12,367 nt of DNA from Candidatus Omnitrophota bacterium (GTDB lineage Bacteria; Omnitrophota; Gorgyraeia; Aquiviventales; Aquiviventaceae): contig JACQRD010000058.1 in the NCBI GenBank assembly GCA_016206675.1, positions 1-12,367 of the forward strand, in the 5' to 3' direction. This document shows, one piece after another, positions 1 through 7,031 of this stretch. Within the stretch, counting starts at the first letter, position 1. Each line of letters begins with the position of its first letter. The position numbers and the translations under genes are program-made. The notes under the pieces were generated by a model. The model ran no database searches and was not told the DNA's origin. It saw nothing but the letters and a program-made list of their open reading frames with translations.

Positions 1-120
1 CCTCGCCGGTTAGGCTCGTCGGACAGGCCGGCCGTGTCTCAAGGGCAGGTCGCCGCCTCCGGGCTGAGCCCGCACAGTCACTCGCGGTCCGGCCCCCGCC
101 ACCGCTGGCTGTGTTTCGTG

Positions 121-233
121 TGCTAGTGCCGTTCCAACTATTTCCGCCGAGCACTTTCCGTGCGGTCCAGCAGGAACGGAACGGGTTCTCTCACCCCTAT
201 GATTAGGCTCATCAAGTTGGAACGGTACTAGTA
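121..233. repeat. 113-bp inverted-repeat element, 17-bp arms
   Basis: Arms at 123-139 and 215-231 are complementary over 17 bases with a single G-T exception (128 with 226). One further G-T pair (122/232) and one A-T pair (121/233) extend the stem. Both arm ends carry CTAG. The interior has three weak mini-hairpins: 151-163 (GCAC/GTGC), 174-188 (GAAC/GTTC) and 196-207 (CCTA/TAGG). The octamer TAGTGCCG occurs at 124-131 and again at 232-239, just past the right arm. It could be a MITE-like element or a structured 3' RNA of rpoN; the sequence alone does not decide. Confidence 0.6.
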
Positions 234-411
234 GTGCCGCAGGCACCCCCGGCGAGCGACTATGCGGTTCAGCCCGGCGCAGGCGGACTGTCTTAAGAGC
301 CCCCGGCCGTGCTGTCCGAGGCGCCGGTTGAGCGGCGCCGAGTTCACGGCCGGGTCCGCCGAGCCGGGCGTCTCGGAACCGCATCGGAGCGAGCCGGGGT
401 GCCGGCGGCAC
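234..411. repeat. 178-bp long imperfect hairpin
   Basis: Nested complementary blocks fold this stretch on itself: 234-240 with 405-411, 262-270 with 376-384 (9 of 9), 272-277 with 364-369, 282-288 with 354-360, 302-311 with 345-354 (10 of 10; base 354 is claimed by two blocks, so one pair must give way) and 320-326 with 333-339, closing on a 6-base loop. The mismatched parts are short and similar in length on both sides. It begins one base after the neighbouring element ends, so the two form a tandem of hairpins. No protein is supported. Its role is unknown: structured RNA, or a non-autonomous mobile element. Confidence 0.6.
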
Positions 412-493
412 AAAGAAGCGGCGCGGCAGGCCCTGCGCCACCCTGATGGGAGCTTTTCGACAGAGCAGAACCGTCCCCGTATTGCTCGCAGAA

Positions 494-1897
494 TTACCGG
501 CAGGTCCGGCGCAGGTGCGCGGGAAGGATATTGAGGCAGGCGCGGTACTTGGCGATCGTGCGGCGCGCGACGGCAATATGGCGCGCTGCCAGCCGCTTGA
601 CGATCGTTGCGTCACTCAGCGGATGCAGCGGATCTTCATCGGCGAGCAGACGCTCCAACTCCGCCTTGATCGCGGCATCCGAGACGCCGTTGGCCGACGG
701 TTGCGGCACGCGGCTGGCGAAGAGCTGCTCCAAGCGGAAGATGCCGTAGGGTGTGTCGATCGTTTTGCCGAAGACCGCCCGGCTGACGGTGGAGGGATGC
801 CGGCCGACGAGGCCGGCGACCTGCGCCTGGGTCAGGGGCTGCAAGGCCTGCGGGCCCTGGCTCAGGAAGTCGCGCTGGAGGCTGATGACGCAGCGCGCGA
901 TAGCCAGCAGGGTGGCGTTGCGCTCATCGATCGCCTTGATCAGCCAGCTCGCCTTATGGAGCTTGTCCATCAGAAAGGCCTTCGCATCGCCGGGCGTGCG
1001 GGGATCCCTGAGCATCCGGTGGTAGGTGCGGCTGATGTTCAGCTGAGGTAGCTCCTGATCGTTGAGTTCCACGTCGTAGTGCTGCTCCCGGTGGCGGATG
1101 ATCAAATCCGGAATGACGCTGGGAGGCAGCTCGCCGGCGAAGGCGCGGCCGGGTTTGGGATTCAGCTGGCGGATCTGCGCGCAGGCCTGCTCCACCTCCG
1201 CCACCGGGCGGCCCGTCGCCCGGGCGATGGCGCCGAGGCGGCGCTGCGTGAAAAGCGCAAAGTGGTCTTGCAGGATCCGGTAGGACAAGCTCTGGGTGAA
1301 GCCGCCGTGCTCCAGCTGGAGCAGCAGGCATTCACGCAGATTGCGCGCCCCCACGCCCGGCGGATCGAGCTGCTGGATCATGCGCAGCACCTCTTCAATT
1401 CGGCTGACAGAGCTGTCGGCCTCCTGGGCCACCTCTTCCAGCGGTCCCTCCAAATAGCCGTGCTCATCCAGCCGCTGGATCAGCAGCTCTCCGATTTTCC
1501 GCGCCTGCGCATCCACCGTCTGGCAGCCCCACTGCAGATGCAACGATTGGTGCAGCGACTCGCGGGTCACCAGCCGTTGGCTGTGCAGCCACTCTTCCAG
1601 CTGCGCGTCGTCATCGTCCGGATTCTCCGCCGCCTCAGCCACCTGCCGGGGGTTCAGCAGCGGATCATCCAGATCGGCCTGCTGGGAAGTTTCTTCAGAG
1701 GCCGGCTCGGCTTCAGCCGATGGGTCCTCAGCATCTTCCTCAGACTCGCTCAGCTCCAGCAGGGGGTTTTCCTCCATCTGCTGCTCAAGGAAGGCTTGCA
1801 GCTCCATGGTGGGCATACGGAGGATTTCCAGCGCCAGCGCTACGTTGGGGGCTAGCAGCAGGCGTTGTTGGATGGTTTGTTTGGCTTGCATGGCCAT
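494..1897 (-). CDS. rpoN: RNA polymerase sigma-54 factor RpoN
   Basis: Alternative sigma factor that directs RNA polymerase to -24/-12 promoters and needs an AAA+ enhancer-binding activator to open them. The product is 467 residues, close to the usual 470-500. The N-terminal activator-responsive region I is hydrophobic and Q/L-rich and ends in a typical ENPLLEL (about residues 1-50). A very acidic linker follows (about 50-115, with DDDD), then the core-binding domain, a helix-turn-helix around HPSTVSRAV, and the diagnostic RpoN box ARRTIAKYR at 444-452. The start is the ATG at 1895-1897; an in-frame ATG two codons later is an alternative. The reading frame stays open upstream to 3019, but that part has no RpoN similarity and runs antisense through the FKBP gene, so it is excluded. 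No clear Shine-Dalgarno sequence precedes the start. A sigma-54 promoter lies just upstream, pointing to autoregulation. Confidence 0.97.
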   Translation of the reverse strand: MAMQAKQTIQQRLLLAPNVALALEILRMPTMELQAFLEQQMEENPLLELSESEEDAEDPSAEAEPASEETSQQADLDDPLLNPRQVAEAAENPDDDDAQLEEWLHSQRLVTRESLHQSLHLQWGCQTVDAQARKIGELLIQRLDEHGYLEGPLEEVAQEADSSVSRIEEVLRMIQQLDPPGVGARNLRECLLLQLEHGGFTQSLSYRILQDHFALFTQRRLGAIARATGRPVAEVEQACAQIRQLNPKPGRAFAGELPPSVIPDLIIRHREQHYDVELNDQELPQLNISRTYHRMLRDPRTPGDAKAFLMDKLHKASWLIKAIDERNATLLAIARCVISLQRDFLSQGPQALQPLTQAQVAGLVGRHPSTVSRAVFGKTIDTPYGIFRLEQLFASRVPQPSANGVSDAAIKAELERLLADEDPLHPLSDATIVKRLAARHIAVARRTIAKYRACLNILPAHLRRTCR

Positions 1898-1923
1898 AGG
1901 TGTCCGGTGAATCTGTGGAACTA

Positions 1924-1941
1924 TAGCACATTCCGTGCCAA
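1924..1941 (-). promoter_or_regulatory. Sigma-54 (-24/-12) promoter of rpoN
   Basis: Read leftward, the sequence is TTGGCACGGAATGTGCTA. Against the consensus TGGCACG-N4-TTGCW it matches the -24 block fully and the -12 block except for one T-to-G change. The invariant GG (1939-1938) and GC (1927-1926) are exactly 10 bases apart. The predicted transcript starts near 1914, about 17 bases before the rpoN start codon. Motif, spacing and position all agree. Confidence 0.75.
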
Positions 1942-1966
1942 GTAGTAAACAGAAGGGCCGCTCGGT

Positions 1967-2048
1967 AGCAAACAGCACACAGCAGACAGCAGACAGCAAA
2001 CAGTCGAAGACGCCTTTACTGTATGCTGTATGCTGTTTGCTGTCTGCT
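1967..2048. repeat. AGCANAC heptad array forming an inverted repeat
   Basis: Five consecutive 7-bp units fitting AGCANAC occupy 1967-2001. Four units in reverse orientation (GTNTGCT) occupy 2021-2048. Positions 1988-2003 and 2033-2048 are perfectly complementary over 16 bases around a 29-base spacer, so a hairpin can form. The array lies in the divergent gap between rpoN and the FKBP gene, roughly 75-135 bases upstream of the predicted rpoN transcription start, which is a usual place for enhancer sites of sigma-54 activators. The same units recur inside the coding region at 9251-9689. Confidence 0.85.
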
Positions 2049-2122
2049 GATGTCTTGCTTTTAGAGGAGGGATCAGCTAAGGTAGTGCCCTCAATATTAC
2101 GATTCGCAACGCTGGAGGATGC

Positions 2123-2701
2123 ATGAGCCCCACACGGGCGGCAGGGCGGTTCGCAGCCACTGGATGGCTGGCAGCACTCCTTGGAATGGCTGTTCTGGGC
2201 GGGGCCGCAGCAGCGGCCGCCGAAAAAAGCTCGGAGGCCACGATTCAGAACAGCATGGACGTCGGCATGGAGTACACCCTGACGGTGGATGGGGCGGTGG
2301 TGGACTCCACTGAGGGCAAGGGTCTCTTCCACTATATCCATGGGCAGGGGCAGATCATCCCGGGGCTTGAGCGGCAGCTGGCCGGCTTGAAGATCAATGA
2401 CGCCAAGGAGGTCACGGTCAAGCCGGAGGAGGGCTACGGGACCGTCGATCCGGCCGCCTACGTTGAAGTCTCGAAGAGCCAGCTGCCCGCCGGCACGACC
2501 CCTGCAGTAGGGATGCCGCTGCAAGGGGTCAATCCCTCCGGGCAGAGCTTTCGCGCGGTCGTCTCCGAGGTCAAGGGGGAGACGGTGGTGCTGAACCTCA
2601 ACCATCCGTTGGCCGGCAAGACGCTCAACTTCAAGGTGAAAATCTCCAGCATCGCTCCAGCCAAAGTCCCTGCAGCCCCCGCAGCGCCTGCCTCCCCTTA
2701 A
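2123..2701 (+). CDS. Exported SlyD-like FKBP-type peptidyl-prolyl isomerase
   Basis: Predicted to catalyse cis-trans isomerisation of prolyl bonds and assist protein folding outside the cytoplasm. The product is 192 residues. Residues 1-33 look like a signal peptide: arginines, then a hydrophobic A/L/G-rich core ending in an alanine run. The FKBP domain covers about 45-107, including GQGQIIPGLE (74-83) and EEGYG, and resumes at NHPLAGKTLNF (160-170). The insert between them (about 108-158) is the flap domain typical of SlyD. The histidine- and cysteine-rich metal-binding tail of E. coli SlyD is absent, replaced by a short Ala/Pro tail. GGAGG at 2114-2118 lies four bases before the ATG. The next gene follows after 16 bases, so the two are probably co-transcribed. 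Confidence 0.9.
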   Translation: MSPTRAAGRFAATGWLAALLGMAVLGGAAAAAAEKSSEATIQNSMDVGMEYTLTVDGAVVDSTEGKGLFHYIHGQGQIIPGLERQLAGLKINDAKEVTVKPEEGYGTVDPAAYVEVSKSQLPAGTTPAVGMPLQGVNPSGQSFRAVVSEVKGETVVLNLNHPLAGKTLNFKVKISSIAPAKVPAAPAAPASP

Positions 2702-2717
2702 GACGGCCGCTTGGGCC

Positions 2718-3332
2718 ATGCTCACCAGCCGGTACAAGGACGTCTTCAACCGGCTGCTGCATCCCTTGGCGGCAGCAATCGCCCGCACCGGCGTGCCCCC
2801 CTCCGCTATTACCCTCGCGGCTCCACTGTTGACGGCCGTCGTCTGCTGGGAATACCTGCGCACGCGCGCCACCATGCCGTTCTGCCTGGCCATGGCGGCG
2901 GTGGGCTGCCTTGATGCGCTCGATGGGGCGGTAGCACGCGCCGGCCGACGGGCCACGGCCTTCGGCGCGTATCTGGACGCCATGTGCGACCGGTATGTGG
3001 ATAGCCTCGTCGCCCTCACGGTGGCGCACGTCAGCGGCTACTGGCTGCTGTGCATGGTGGCCCTCGCTGGGGGGTTGCTGGTCAGCTACGCCAAGGCGCG
3101 GGCGGCGATGGAAGTGGCGGTCTCCAACCTGGAGTGGCCCGATTTGATGGAGCGCGCCGAGCGCAGCGCGCTCTTTCTGGGCGGCTTAGCGGCTTCCGCG
3201 CTGCTGCCCTGGCGGCCGCTCGGGCGGGATCTGTTTTGGTGGGCGCTAGTCGTGCTGTGCGTGCTGACCCATCTGACGGTGGTCCAGCGCATGGTGCGGG
3301 CCGCCCAGTTCATCAAGGCCCGCCGCCGTTAG
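2718..3332 (+). CDS. CDP-alcohol phosphatidyltransferase family membrane protein
   Basis: Likely joins a CDP-activated lipid (CDP-diacylglycerol or similar) to an alcohol acceptor to make a phospholipid head group in the inner membrane. The 204-residue product holds the complete family signature: D66, D69-G70, A73-R74, then eight residues to G83, D87 and D91. The four aspartates bind the metal ions and the last is the catalytic base. Several hydrophobic segments follow (about 97-123, 150-163, 172-186), and the C-terminus is basic. The acceptor cannot be told from sequence; phosphatidylglycerophosphate- or phosphatidylinositol-phosphate-type synthases are possible. The ATG at 2718 has no strong ribosome-binding site and may depend on translation of the FKBP gene. 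Its 3' end overlaps the convergent DUF4340 gene by 20 bp. Confidence 0.88.
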   Translation: MLTSRYKDVFNRLLHPLAAAIARTGVPPSAITLAAPLLTAVVCWEYLRTRATMPFCLAMAAVGCLDALDGAVARAGRRATAFGAYLDAMCDRYVDSLVALTVAHVSGYWLLCMVALAGGLLVSYAKARAAMEVAVSNLEWPDLMERAERSALFLGGLAASALLPWRPLGRDLFWWALVVLCVLTHLTVVQRMVRAAQFIKARRR

Positions 3333-4722
3333 GCGGTACGGCTTTCAGTTGGTCGAGCGTCGTTGTCGAGACGGTGCCCACCAGCGATTCAGGGAGCACG
3401 GCGATCGCGCCCCGCGCCACAAGCCGCCCGTAGCGCGTCTTCTCGCCCTTGACGGTACTGCCGATTTCCAACTGCTGCGGCGGCTCCTGCTCACCCGTCC
3501 AGATAGCGACGACTCCTTCCGGCTTGTCCAGCCCATAGCACGAGAGGCCGCCTGCCGCGTCCACGAAGCGCACCAGGCGGGCATCCGCCAGGGCATTGAG
3601 AAACGCTTCCACCTTGCCGCGCTCCAGCGGAGTTGCCGCCTGCTGCGCCGTCCATGCCTCGCCGTCCCGCTGGATCGTCCATGACGCCCCTGCCTTCGCC
3701 GTGCCGGCTTCGGCAGGCTGGGCGCCCCATTGCGCTGAGACTTTGGTGACGTTGCCGGTGAAGAACGTGAAGCAGGCCTTGCTGCGCAGCTCATCGGCCG
3801 GTTTCATCACCGGCTCAAGATCGGCCGCTGCGATGGCGTAGATGGATGGTTCATCGCTGCGCTTGGCATGGAGCAGCGCAGCGTCATCCGCAAGCGGCTT
3901 GCCGATGACGACCGCGATCTCCTGCGCCGGGTCGCCCGCACGCACCGTCAGCTGCGTCGTGGGCTGATTGAGGCCCCACGCAGGATCGAGTTGTGCCGGC
4001 GGCGCATCGCTGATGAACCGTCTGATCTCCATCCGCTCCAGATGGCCCAGCAGCGCCGAGACCGCGGCGCGGTCTGCGTCATCGGCAATGGGTGCCGCCA
4101 GTTTCCAGGTCTTGTCGCTGCGCAGCAGCTCATAGCTGCGTTGCGGCGAGGCCACCGCCAGCCGCTGGCACGACCAGCTGCTCAGGCCAAAGAGGCGGCG
4201 GTCGCGGAAGTGCTCCGGCGGCTGATTCAGGCTCTCGAAGGGCCGCGAGGAGATGATGAACACCTCCGGCTTGGCGGAGAGCTTCACGTAGCGGCCGCGG
4301 CCCACCGGCGTTTCATCTCCGAAGAGCAGTGTCGCGGTTGCCTCTTCCGTTGCGATGGACACCCACCCGACCGCTGGCTCCAGCCCGAACTCCTTCGCGC
4401 TGACAGGGCGCTCAGCGGTCGGCGTGAGGATGCGTTCCGAGATGAGGGGAGAGAAGTCGTCCAGCAGCGCCTCCACCAGGGCCGCATCGGCACGGAGGTT
4501 GTGCGGGGTCATCGTCCATGCGCTGCCGTTGCGATTCAGCGTCGTCTTCGCGTTCGGCAGATCGAGGACCACTTGCGTGACGTCATTCGGCTCGACGTTG
4601 ATGACGCGCTTCGAGTGTCGCTGCGCCTCCTCGCGGGTGGGCTGCTTGATTTCGTAGAGGGAGACGTACACGCCGATGCCAATTGTGGCCACGAGGAGAA
4701 CAACAGTGGTTTTCCAGCGCAT
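3313..4722 (-). CDS. DUF4340 domain-containing membrane-anchored protein
   Basis: A 469-residue protein with one N-terminal membrane helix (about residues 5-22) and a large, presumably extracytoplasmic remainder. It has DUF4340 hallmarks: WTMTPHNLRAD, the segment TLLFGDETPVGRGRYVKL, and FRDRRLFGL, with a repeated domain in the second half. DUF4340 proteins regularly follow GldG-type genes in ABC operons, but their biochemical role is not established. The start codon directly follows the stop of the GldG-like gene (TGA then ATG, no gap), which suggests translational coupling and a shared complex. The C-terminus ends antisense to the last codons of the phosphatidyltransferase gene. Confidence 0.9.
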   Translation of the reverse strand: MRWKTTVVLLVATIGIGVYVSLYEIKQPTREEAQRHSKRVINVEPNDVTQVVLDLPNAKTTLNRNGSAWTMTPHNLRADAALVEALLDDFSPLISERILTPTAERPVSAKEFGLEPAVGWVSIATEEATATLLFGDETPVGRGRYVKLSAKPEVFIISSRPFESLNQPPEHFRDRRLFGLSSWSCQRLAVASPQRSYELLRSDKTWKLAAPIADDADRAAVSALLGHLERMEIRRFISDAPPAQLDPAWGLNQPTTQLTVRAGDPAQEIAVVIGKPLADDAALLHAKRSDEPSIYAIAAADLEPVMKPADELRSKACFTFFTGNVTKVSAQWGAQPAEAGTAKAGASWTIQRDGEAWTAQQAATPLERGKVEAFLNALADARLVRFVDAAGGLSCYGLDKPEGVVAIWTGEQEPPQQLEIGSTVKGEKTRYGRLVARGAIAVLPESLVGTVSTTTLDQLKAVPPNGGGP

Positions 4723-6159
4723 TCACTGTCTTCGGATCCACCACATGGCCACGCCCAACAGGCCGAAGGCCAGCGGCAGGCCGGCGAAGCTGAGCCAGAA
4801 GATGCCGCTGAGCTGCCCGCCGGTGAGGATGAGCTTGATGGCTTCCACCGTCTTGGGGCTGATGCCGATCAACTGCTCCTGCTCGATGAGCCAGTAGAGC
4901 GCACCCATCACCAAGTCCTTGTTGCCGGCGTTGCCCAGCTGCGCGTTGATGAGGAAGTCCGAATCGCCAATGGCCACCACGCGCGTCTTGGACGGCTCGG
5001 TCCGCTCGGCGGCGGCCGCAATCGAGACGGGACCTTTCAGGTCTTCCCCCTCGGCGAACTCAAACCGCTCATTGCCGGTCTGCGTCTCGCCCCAGCCGGC
5101 GGCGGAGGTCAGCGCCAGCGGGGTGGTAGTGATGCCGGAGGGCGCGGGTTGGGCCGGGCTGACGGAGCGGGCCAGCGGAAACAGGGTCATCAGCGTCTGC
5201 ATCTTGCTGACGATCGGATGCTCGGTGTAGTCGGTGACCAGGAGGTTCGCCGCTGAGACAAAGGGCAGGCGCCGCATCGACTCAGGGTCGACGACGATGT
5301 TGCGGCCGAGGGCGATGCCCCAGCGCGCCAGCAACGCGTCCAGCCCGGTGTCGTCCAGCGGGTCGATCAGCGCCAGCAGCCGCCCGCCGCGGGTAAGGAA
5401 GGTCTCCACCATCGCCACCTCAGCCTCGGGGAACCGGCGGGTTGGGCCGACGATCAGGAGGAGCTGGACGTCGGGGGCGACCTCGGGTCGTTCCAGCAGG
5501 GTCACCTCCTGCACGCTGACATCCTGCTGCTCCAGCAGGCGCTTGAAGTCAGCCAATCCCTGCGGCGAGGCGTTGCTGAGCGACTTTTCACCGTGCCCCG
5601 TGGTGGCCCACACCAGCGTCTGGCTCTTGCGGGTGACGTTGATGATCGCGGAGGTAAAGGCCGCCTCGCCCTTGAAAGCCTTCACGCGAGGGCCGGCCAT
5701 CGGATCGGCCGCCTCATAGTCGTAGTCGGCTAGGTCCGTATCGGAGAGGTACTTATGGCGCGTCCCGGACTTGAAGATGACAAGGTTCAGCGCCTCCGGG
5801 CTGTTGACGTCGATCTCAAACTCCTTGACGAGTTGCTTGGCGCGGGCGATGTCCTGCTGCGGGTCGACGAACTCCACCCGCACCTGGGTGCTGGCGCGCT
5901 CGTACTCCTTCAGTTGATCCCGCACGAGCTCGTAGAGCCGGTGGGAGGGTTGGTAGAAGACGATGACGGAGAGCGGCTCGCTCAGCTGTGCCAGCGTTTG
6001 GGTGGTTTGGCTGGAGAGGGCCGTCAGTTGCTGCCGGGAGAAGTCGTGCCGCAGGTAGCGCCGGTTCGCGACGAAGTTAACGAGAATGAAGAGGGCAAAG
6101 AGCAACCCCGCCGTCGCCAGCAGATTCACCGATGCAAATACCCTCCGCCACGTTTTCAT
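4723..6159 (-). CDS. GldG-family ABC transporter auxiliary (extracytoplasmic) protein
   Basis: A 478-residue protein with a membrane helix near each end (about 7-30 and the last 25 residues) around a large soluble region. This is the GldG layout: an extracytoplasmic subunit of a GldA/F/G-type ABC system. Family features include the N-terminal SRQQLTALSSQT segment, the region around VIVFYQP, TTGHGEKSL, and a Rossmann-like part with FLTRGGRLLALIDPLDD and later VVAIGDSDF. In Flavobacterium the equivalents are needed for gliding; in other phyla the role is unknown. I chose the ATG at 6159. A TTG four codons upstream comes from the adjoining C-rich heptad repeat (G-rich on the coding strand), which also occupies the ribosome-binding position. 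Confidence 0.92.
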   Translation of the reverse strand: MKTWRRVFASVNLLATAGLLFALFILVNFVANRRYLRHDFSRQQLTALSSQTTQTLAQLSEPLSVIVFYQPSHRLYELVRDQLKEYERASTQVRVEFVDPQQDIARAKQLVKEFEIDVNSPEALNLVIFKSGTRHKYLSDTDLADYDYEAADPMAGPRVKAFKGEAAFTSAIINVTRKSQTLVWATTGHGEKSLSNASPQGLADFKRLLEQQDVSVQEVTLLERPEVAPDVQLLLIVGPTRRFPEAEVAMVETFLTRGGRLLALIDPLDDTGLDALLARWGIALGRNIVVDPESMRRLPFVSAANLLVTDYTEHPIVSKMQTLMTLFPLARSVSPAQPAPSGITTTPLALTSAAGWGETQTGNERFEFAEGEDLKGPVSIAAAAERTEPSKTRVVAIGDSDFLINAQLGNAGNKDLVMGALYWLIEQEQLIGISPKTVEAIKLILTGGQLSGIFWLSFAGLPLAFGLLGVAMWWIRRQ

Positions 6160-6162
6160 CCG

Positions 6163-6190
6163 AACCCCCAACCCCCAACCCCGAACCTTC
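6163..6190. repeat. AACCCCC heptad array
   Basis: Two exact AACCCCC units (6163-6176) are followed by AACCCCG and AACCTTC, all in 7-bp register. The array fills half of the 51-bp gap between the permease and GldG-like genes and ends three bases before the GldG start codon. On the coding strand it is G-rich and may serve as the ribosome-binding region, since no other Shine-Dalgarno sequence is visible. Confidence 0.8.
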
Positions 6191-6210
6191 TCGCAGCTTT
6201 TCTCATCGGA

Positions 6211-6957
6211 TTACGAGCGCCAGCGAGGGCTGCCGATGATCCGGCCGGTCAGGAAGAGGCAGATCGCCGTTAGGCTCAGGTAGAAGACGACCGGCCGGGT
6301 GTCAAGAAAGCCCTTGGAGAAATCCCGCAGGTGCTCCATCAGCGAGAGGTAATTGATCAGCTTGCTGGCCTCCGGATCGCGGATGAAGATGTCGAGCAGG
6401 CCGACGGAGAAGAGCAGCAGGATGGCCACGAAGGAGAGCACCGCCGCGATGACCTGGTTGCGGGTTAGGCTGGAGGCCAGCACGCCGACGGCGATCAGCA
6501 CCGCCCCCAGCAGCCACGTGCCCAGGTAGCCTGTCGCCACCGGCATCCAGTCGAAGGCGGAGAAACGCCGCAGCACGAAGAAGAAGATCAGCGTGGAGAG
6601 CCAAAAGACGACGTACGCCAGCCACGCGCCCAGGAACTTGGCGAGGACGACCTGCGCGTCGGTCACCGGCGCGGTGAGAAGCAGCTCGATGGAGCCGGTG
6701 CGCTTCTCCTCGCTGAAGGTGCGCATCGTCAGCAGCGGGGCGATGAGCAGGACGGCGAACCAGAAGAAGAAGGTGCCCCCGAAGAAGTACTGCGCCATGC
6801 TCAGGCCGGGGTCCGCCCGCGGATCCACCATCACCAAGACCAGCAGCCAGAAGACGAAACCCTGCAGCAGCAGAAACAGCGCTCCCGCGACGTAGGCGAT
6901 AGGGGAGTAGAAGAACGACTTCAACTCCCGCTGCGTGAGCGCAATCAGATTGCCCAT
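6211..6957 (-). CDS. ABC-2 type transporter permease (GldF-like)
   Basis: A 248-residue inner-membrane protein with about six hydrophobic segments (for example 20-44 and 62-80). The conserved ABC-2 stretch TMRTFSEEKRTGSIELLL follows the second segment and LTAPV comes next. It is the expected membrane half of the ABC transporter whose ATPase is encoded just upstream. The next gene encodes the GldG-like auxiliary, so ATPase, permease and auxiliary appear in the order seen in many GldA/F/G-like operons. The substrate is not known. No good Shine-Dalgarno sequence precedes the ATG; the leader is occupied by the repeat at 6961-7017. Confidence 0.93.
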   Translation of the reverse strand: MGNLIALTQRELKSFFYSPIAYVAGALFLLLQGFVFWLLVLVMVDPRADPGLSMAQYFFGGTFFFWFAVLLIAPLLTMRTFSEEKRTGSIELLLTAPVTDAQVVLAKFLGAWLAYVVFWLSTLIFFFVLRRFSAFDWMPVATGYLGTWLLGAVLIAVGVLASSLTRNQVIAAVLSFVAILLLFSVGLLDIFIRDPEASKLINYLSLMEHLRDFSKGFLDTRPVVFYLSLTAICLFLTGRIIGSPRWRS

Positions 6958-6960
6958 GGT

Positions 6961-7017
6961 CGGTTACGTTAATCGGTCATCGGTTACGTAGCCCGTGTCG
7001 TTGTTCGGTGACGTTAT
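6961..7017. repeat. CGGTTACGT repeat, one-armed copy
   Basis: CGGTTACGT occurs at 6961-6969 and 6981-6989. The 17-mer CCCGTGTCGTTGTTCGG at 6992-7008 is identical to 8096-8112. The repeat fills the gap between the ABC ATPase and permease genes. Unlike the related stretch at 8071-8188 it lacks the complementary second arm. Confidence 0.75.
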
Positions 7018-7031
7018 TCGGGACAGTAGGA

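Larger units (their letters stand above)
1..493. other. Noncoding region downstream of rpoN, rich in inverted repeats
   Basis: I see no credible gene here: the open frames lack family motifs and ribosome-binding sites. The stretch holds a small hairpin (60-72, CGGGC stem with loop TGA), two large abutting inverted repeats (121-233 and 234-411, listed separately) and a GC hairpin at 420-439. The stretch TTAGGCTCGTC at 10-20 resembles TTAGGCTCATC at 203-213 (10 of 11 bases), so the left edge may contain the end of another copy of the first element. If rpoN transcription reads through, this is its 3' untranslated region. Confidence 0.6.

Noticed and set aside
9..15. GTTAGGC as an integron attC core site
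   Set aside because: The 7-mer also occurs in ordinary places here (near 3328 and 6269), and no paired core site is visible in the window.
1079..1855. 258-codon rightward open frame
   Set aside because: Antisense shadow of rpoN.
2055..2083. TTGCTT-17-TAAGGT as a sigma-70 promoter for the FKBP gene
   Set aside because: Only about half of each hexamer matches; too weak to list.
1935..2126. Small rightward open frame between rpoN and the FKBP gene
   Set aside because: It is a translation of the heptad hairpin; its Q/T/S-rich and C/L-rich halves are the two strands of the same repeat.
1898..3019. Upstream in-frame extension of rpoN by 374 codons
   Set aside because: It has no RpoN similarity, passes through the heptad repeat and runs antisense through the FKBP gene and part of the phosphatidyltransferase gene; the open frame reflects high GC.
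3323..3336. Rho-independent terminator between the convergent genes
   Set aside because: Only a 5-bp stem with a 4-base loop and no T-tract on either strand.
3868..5256. 462-codon rightward open frame
   Set aside because: Antisense shadow of the DUF4340 and GldG-like genes, arginine/alanine-rich, no motifs.
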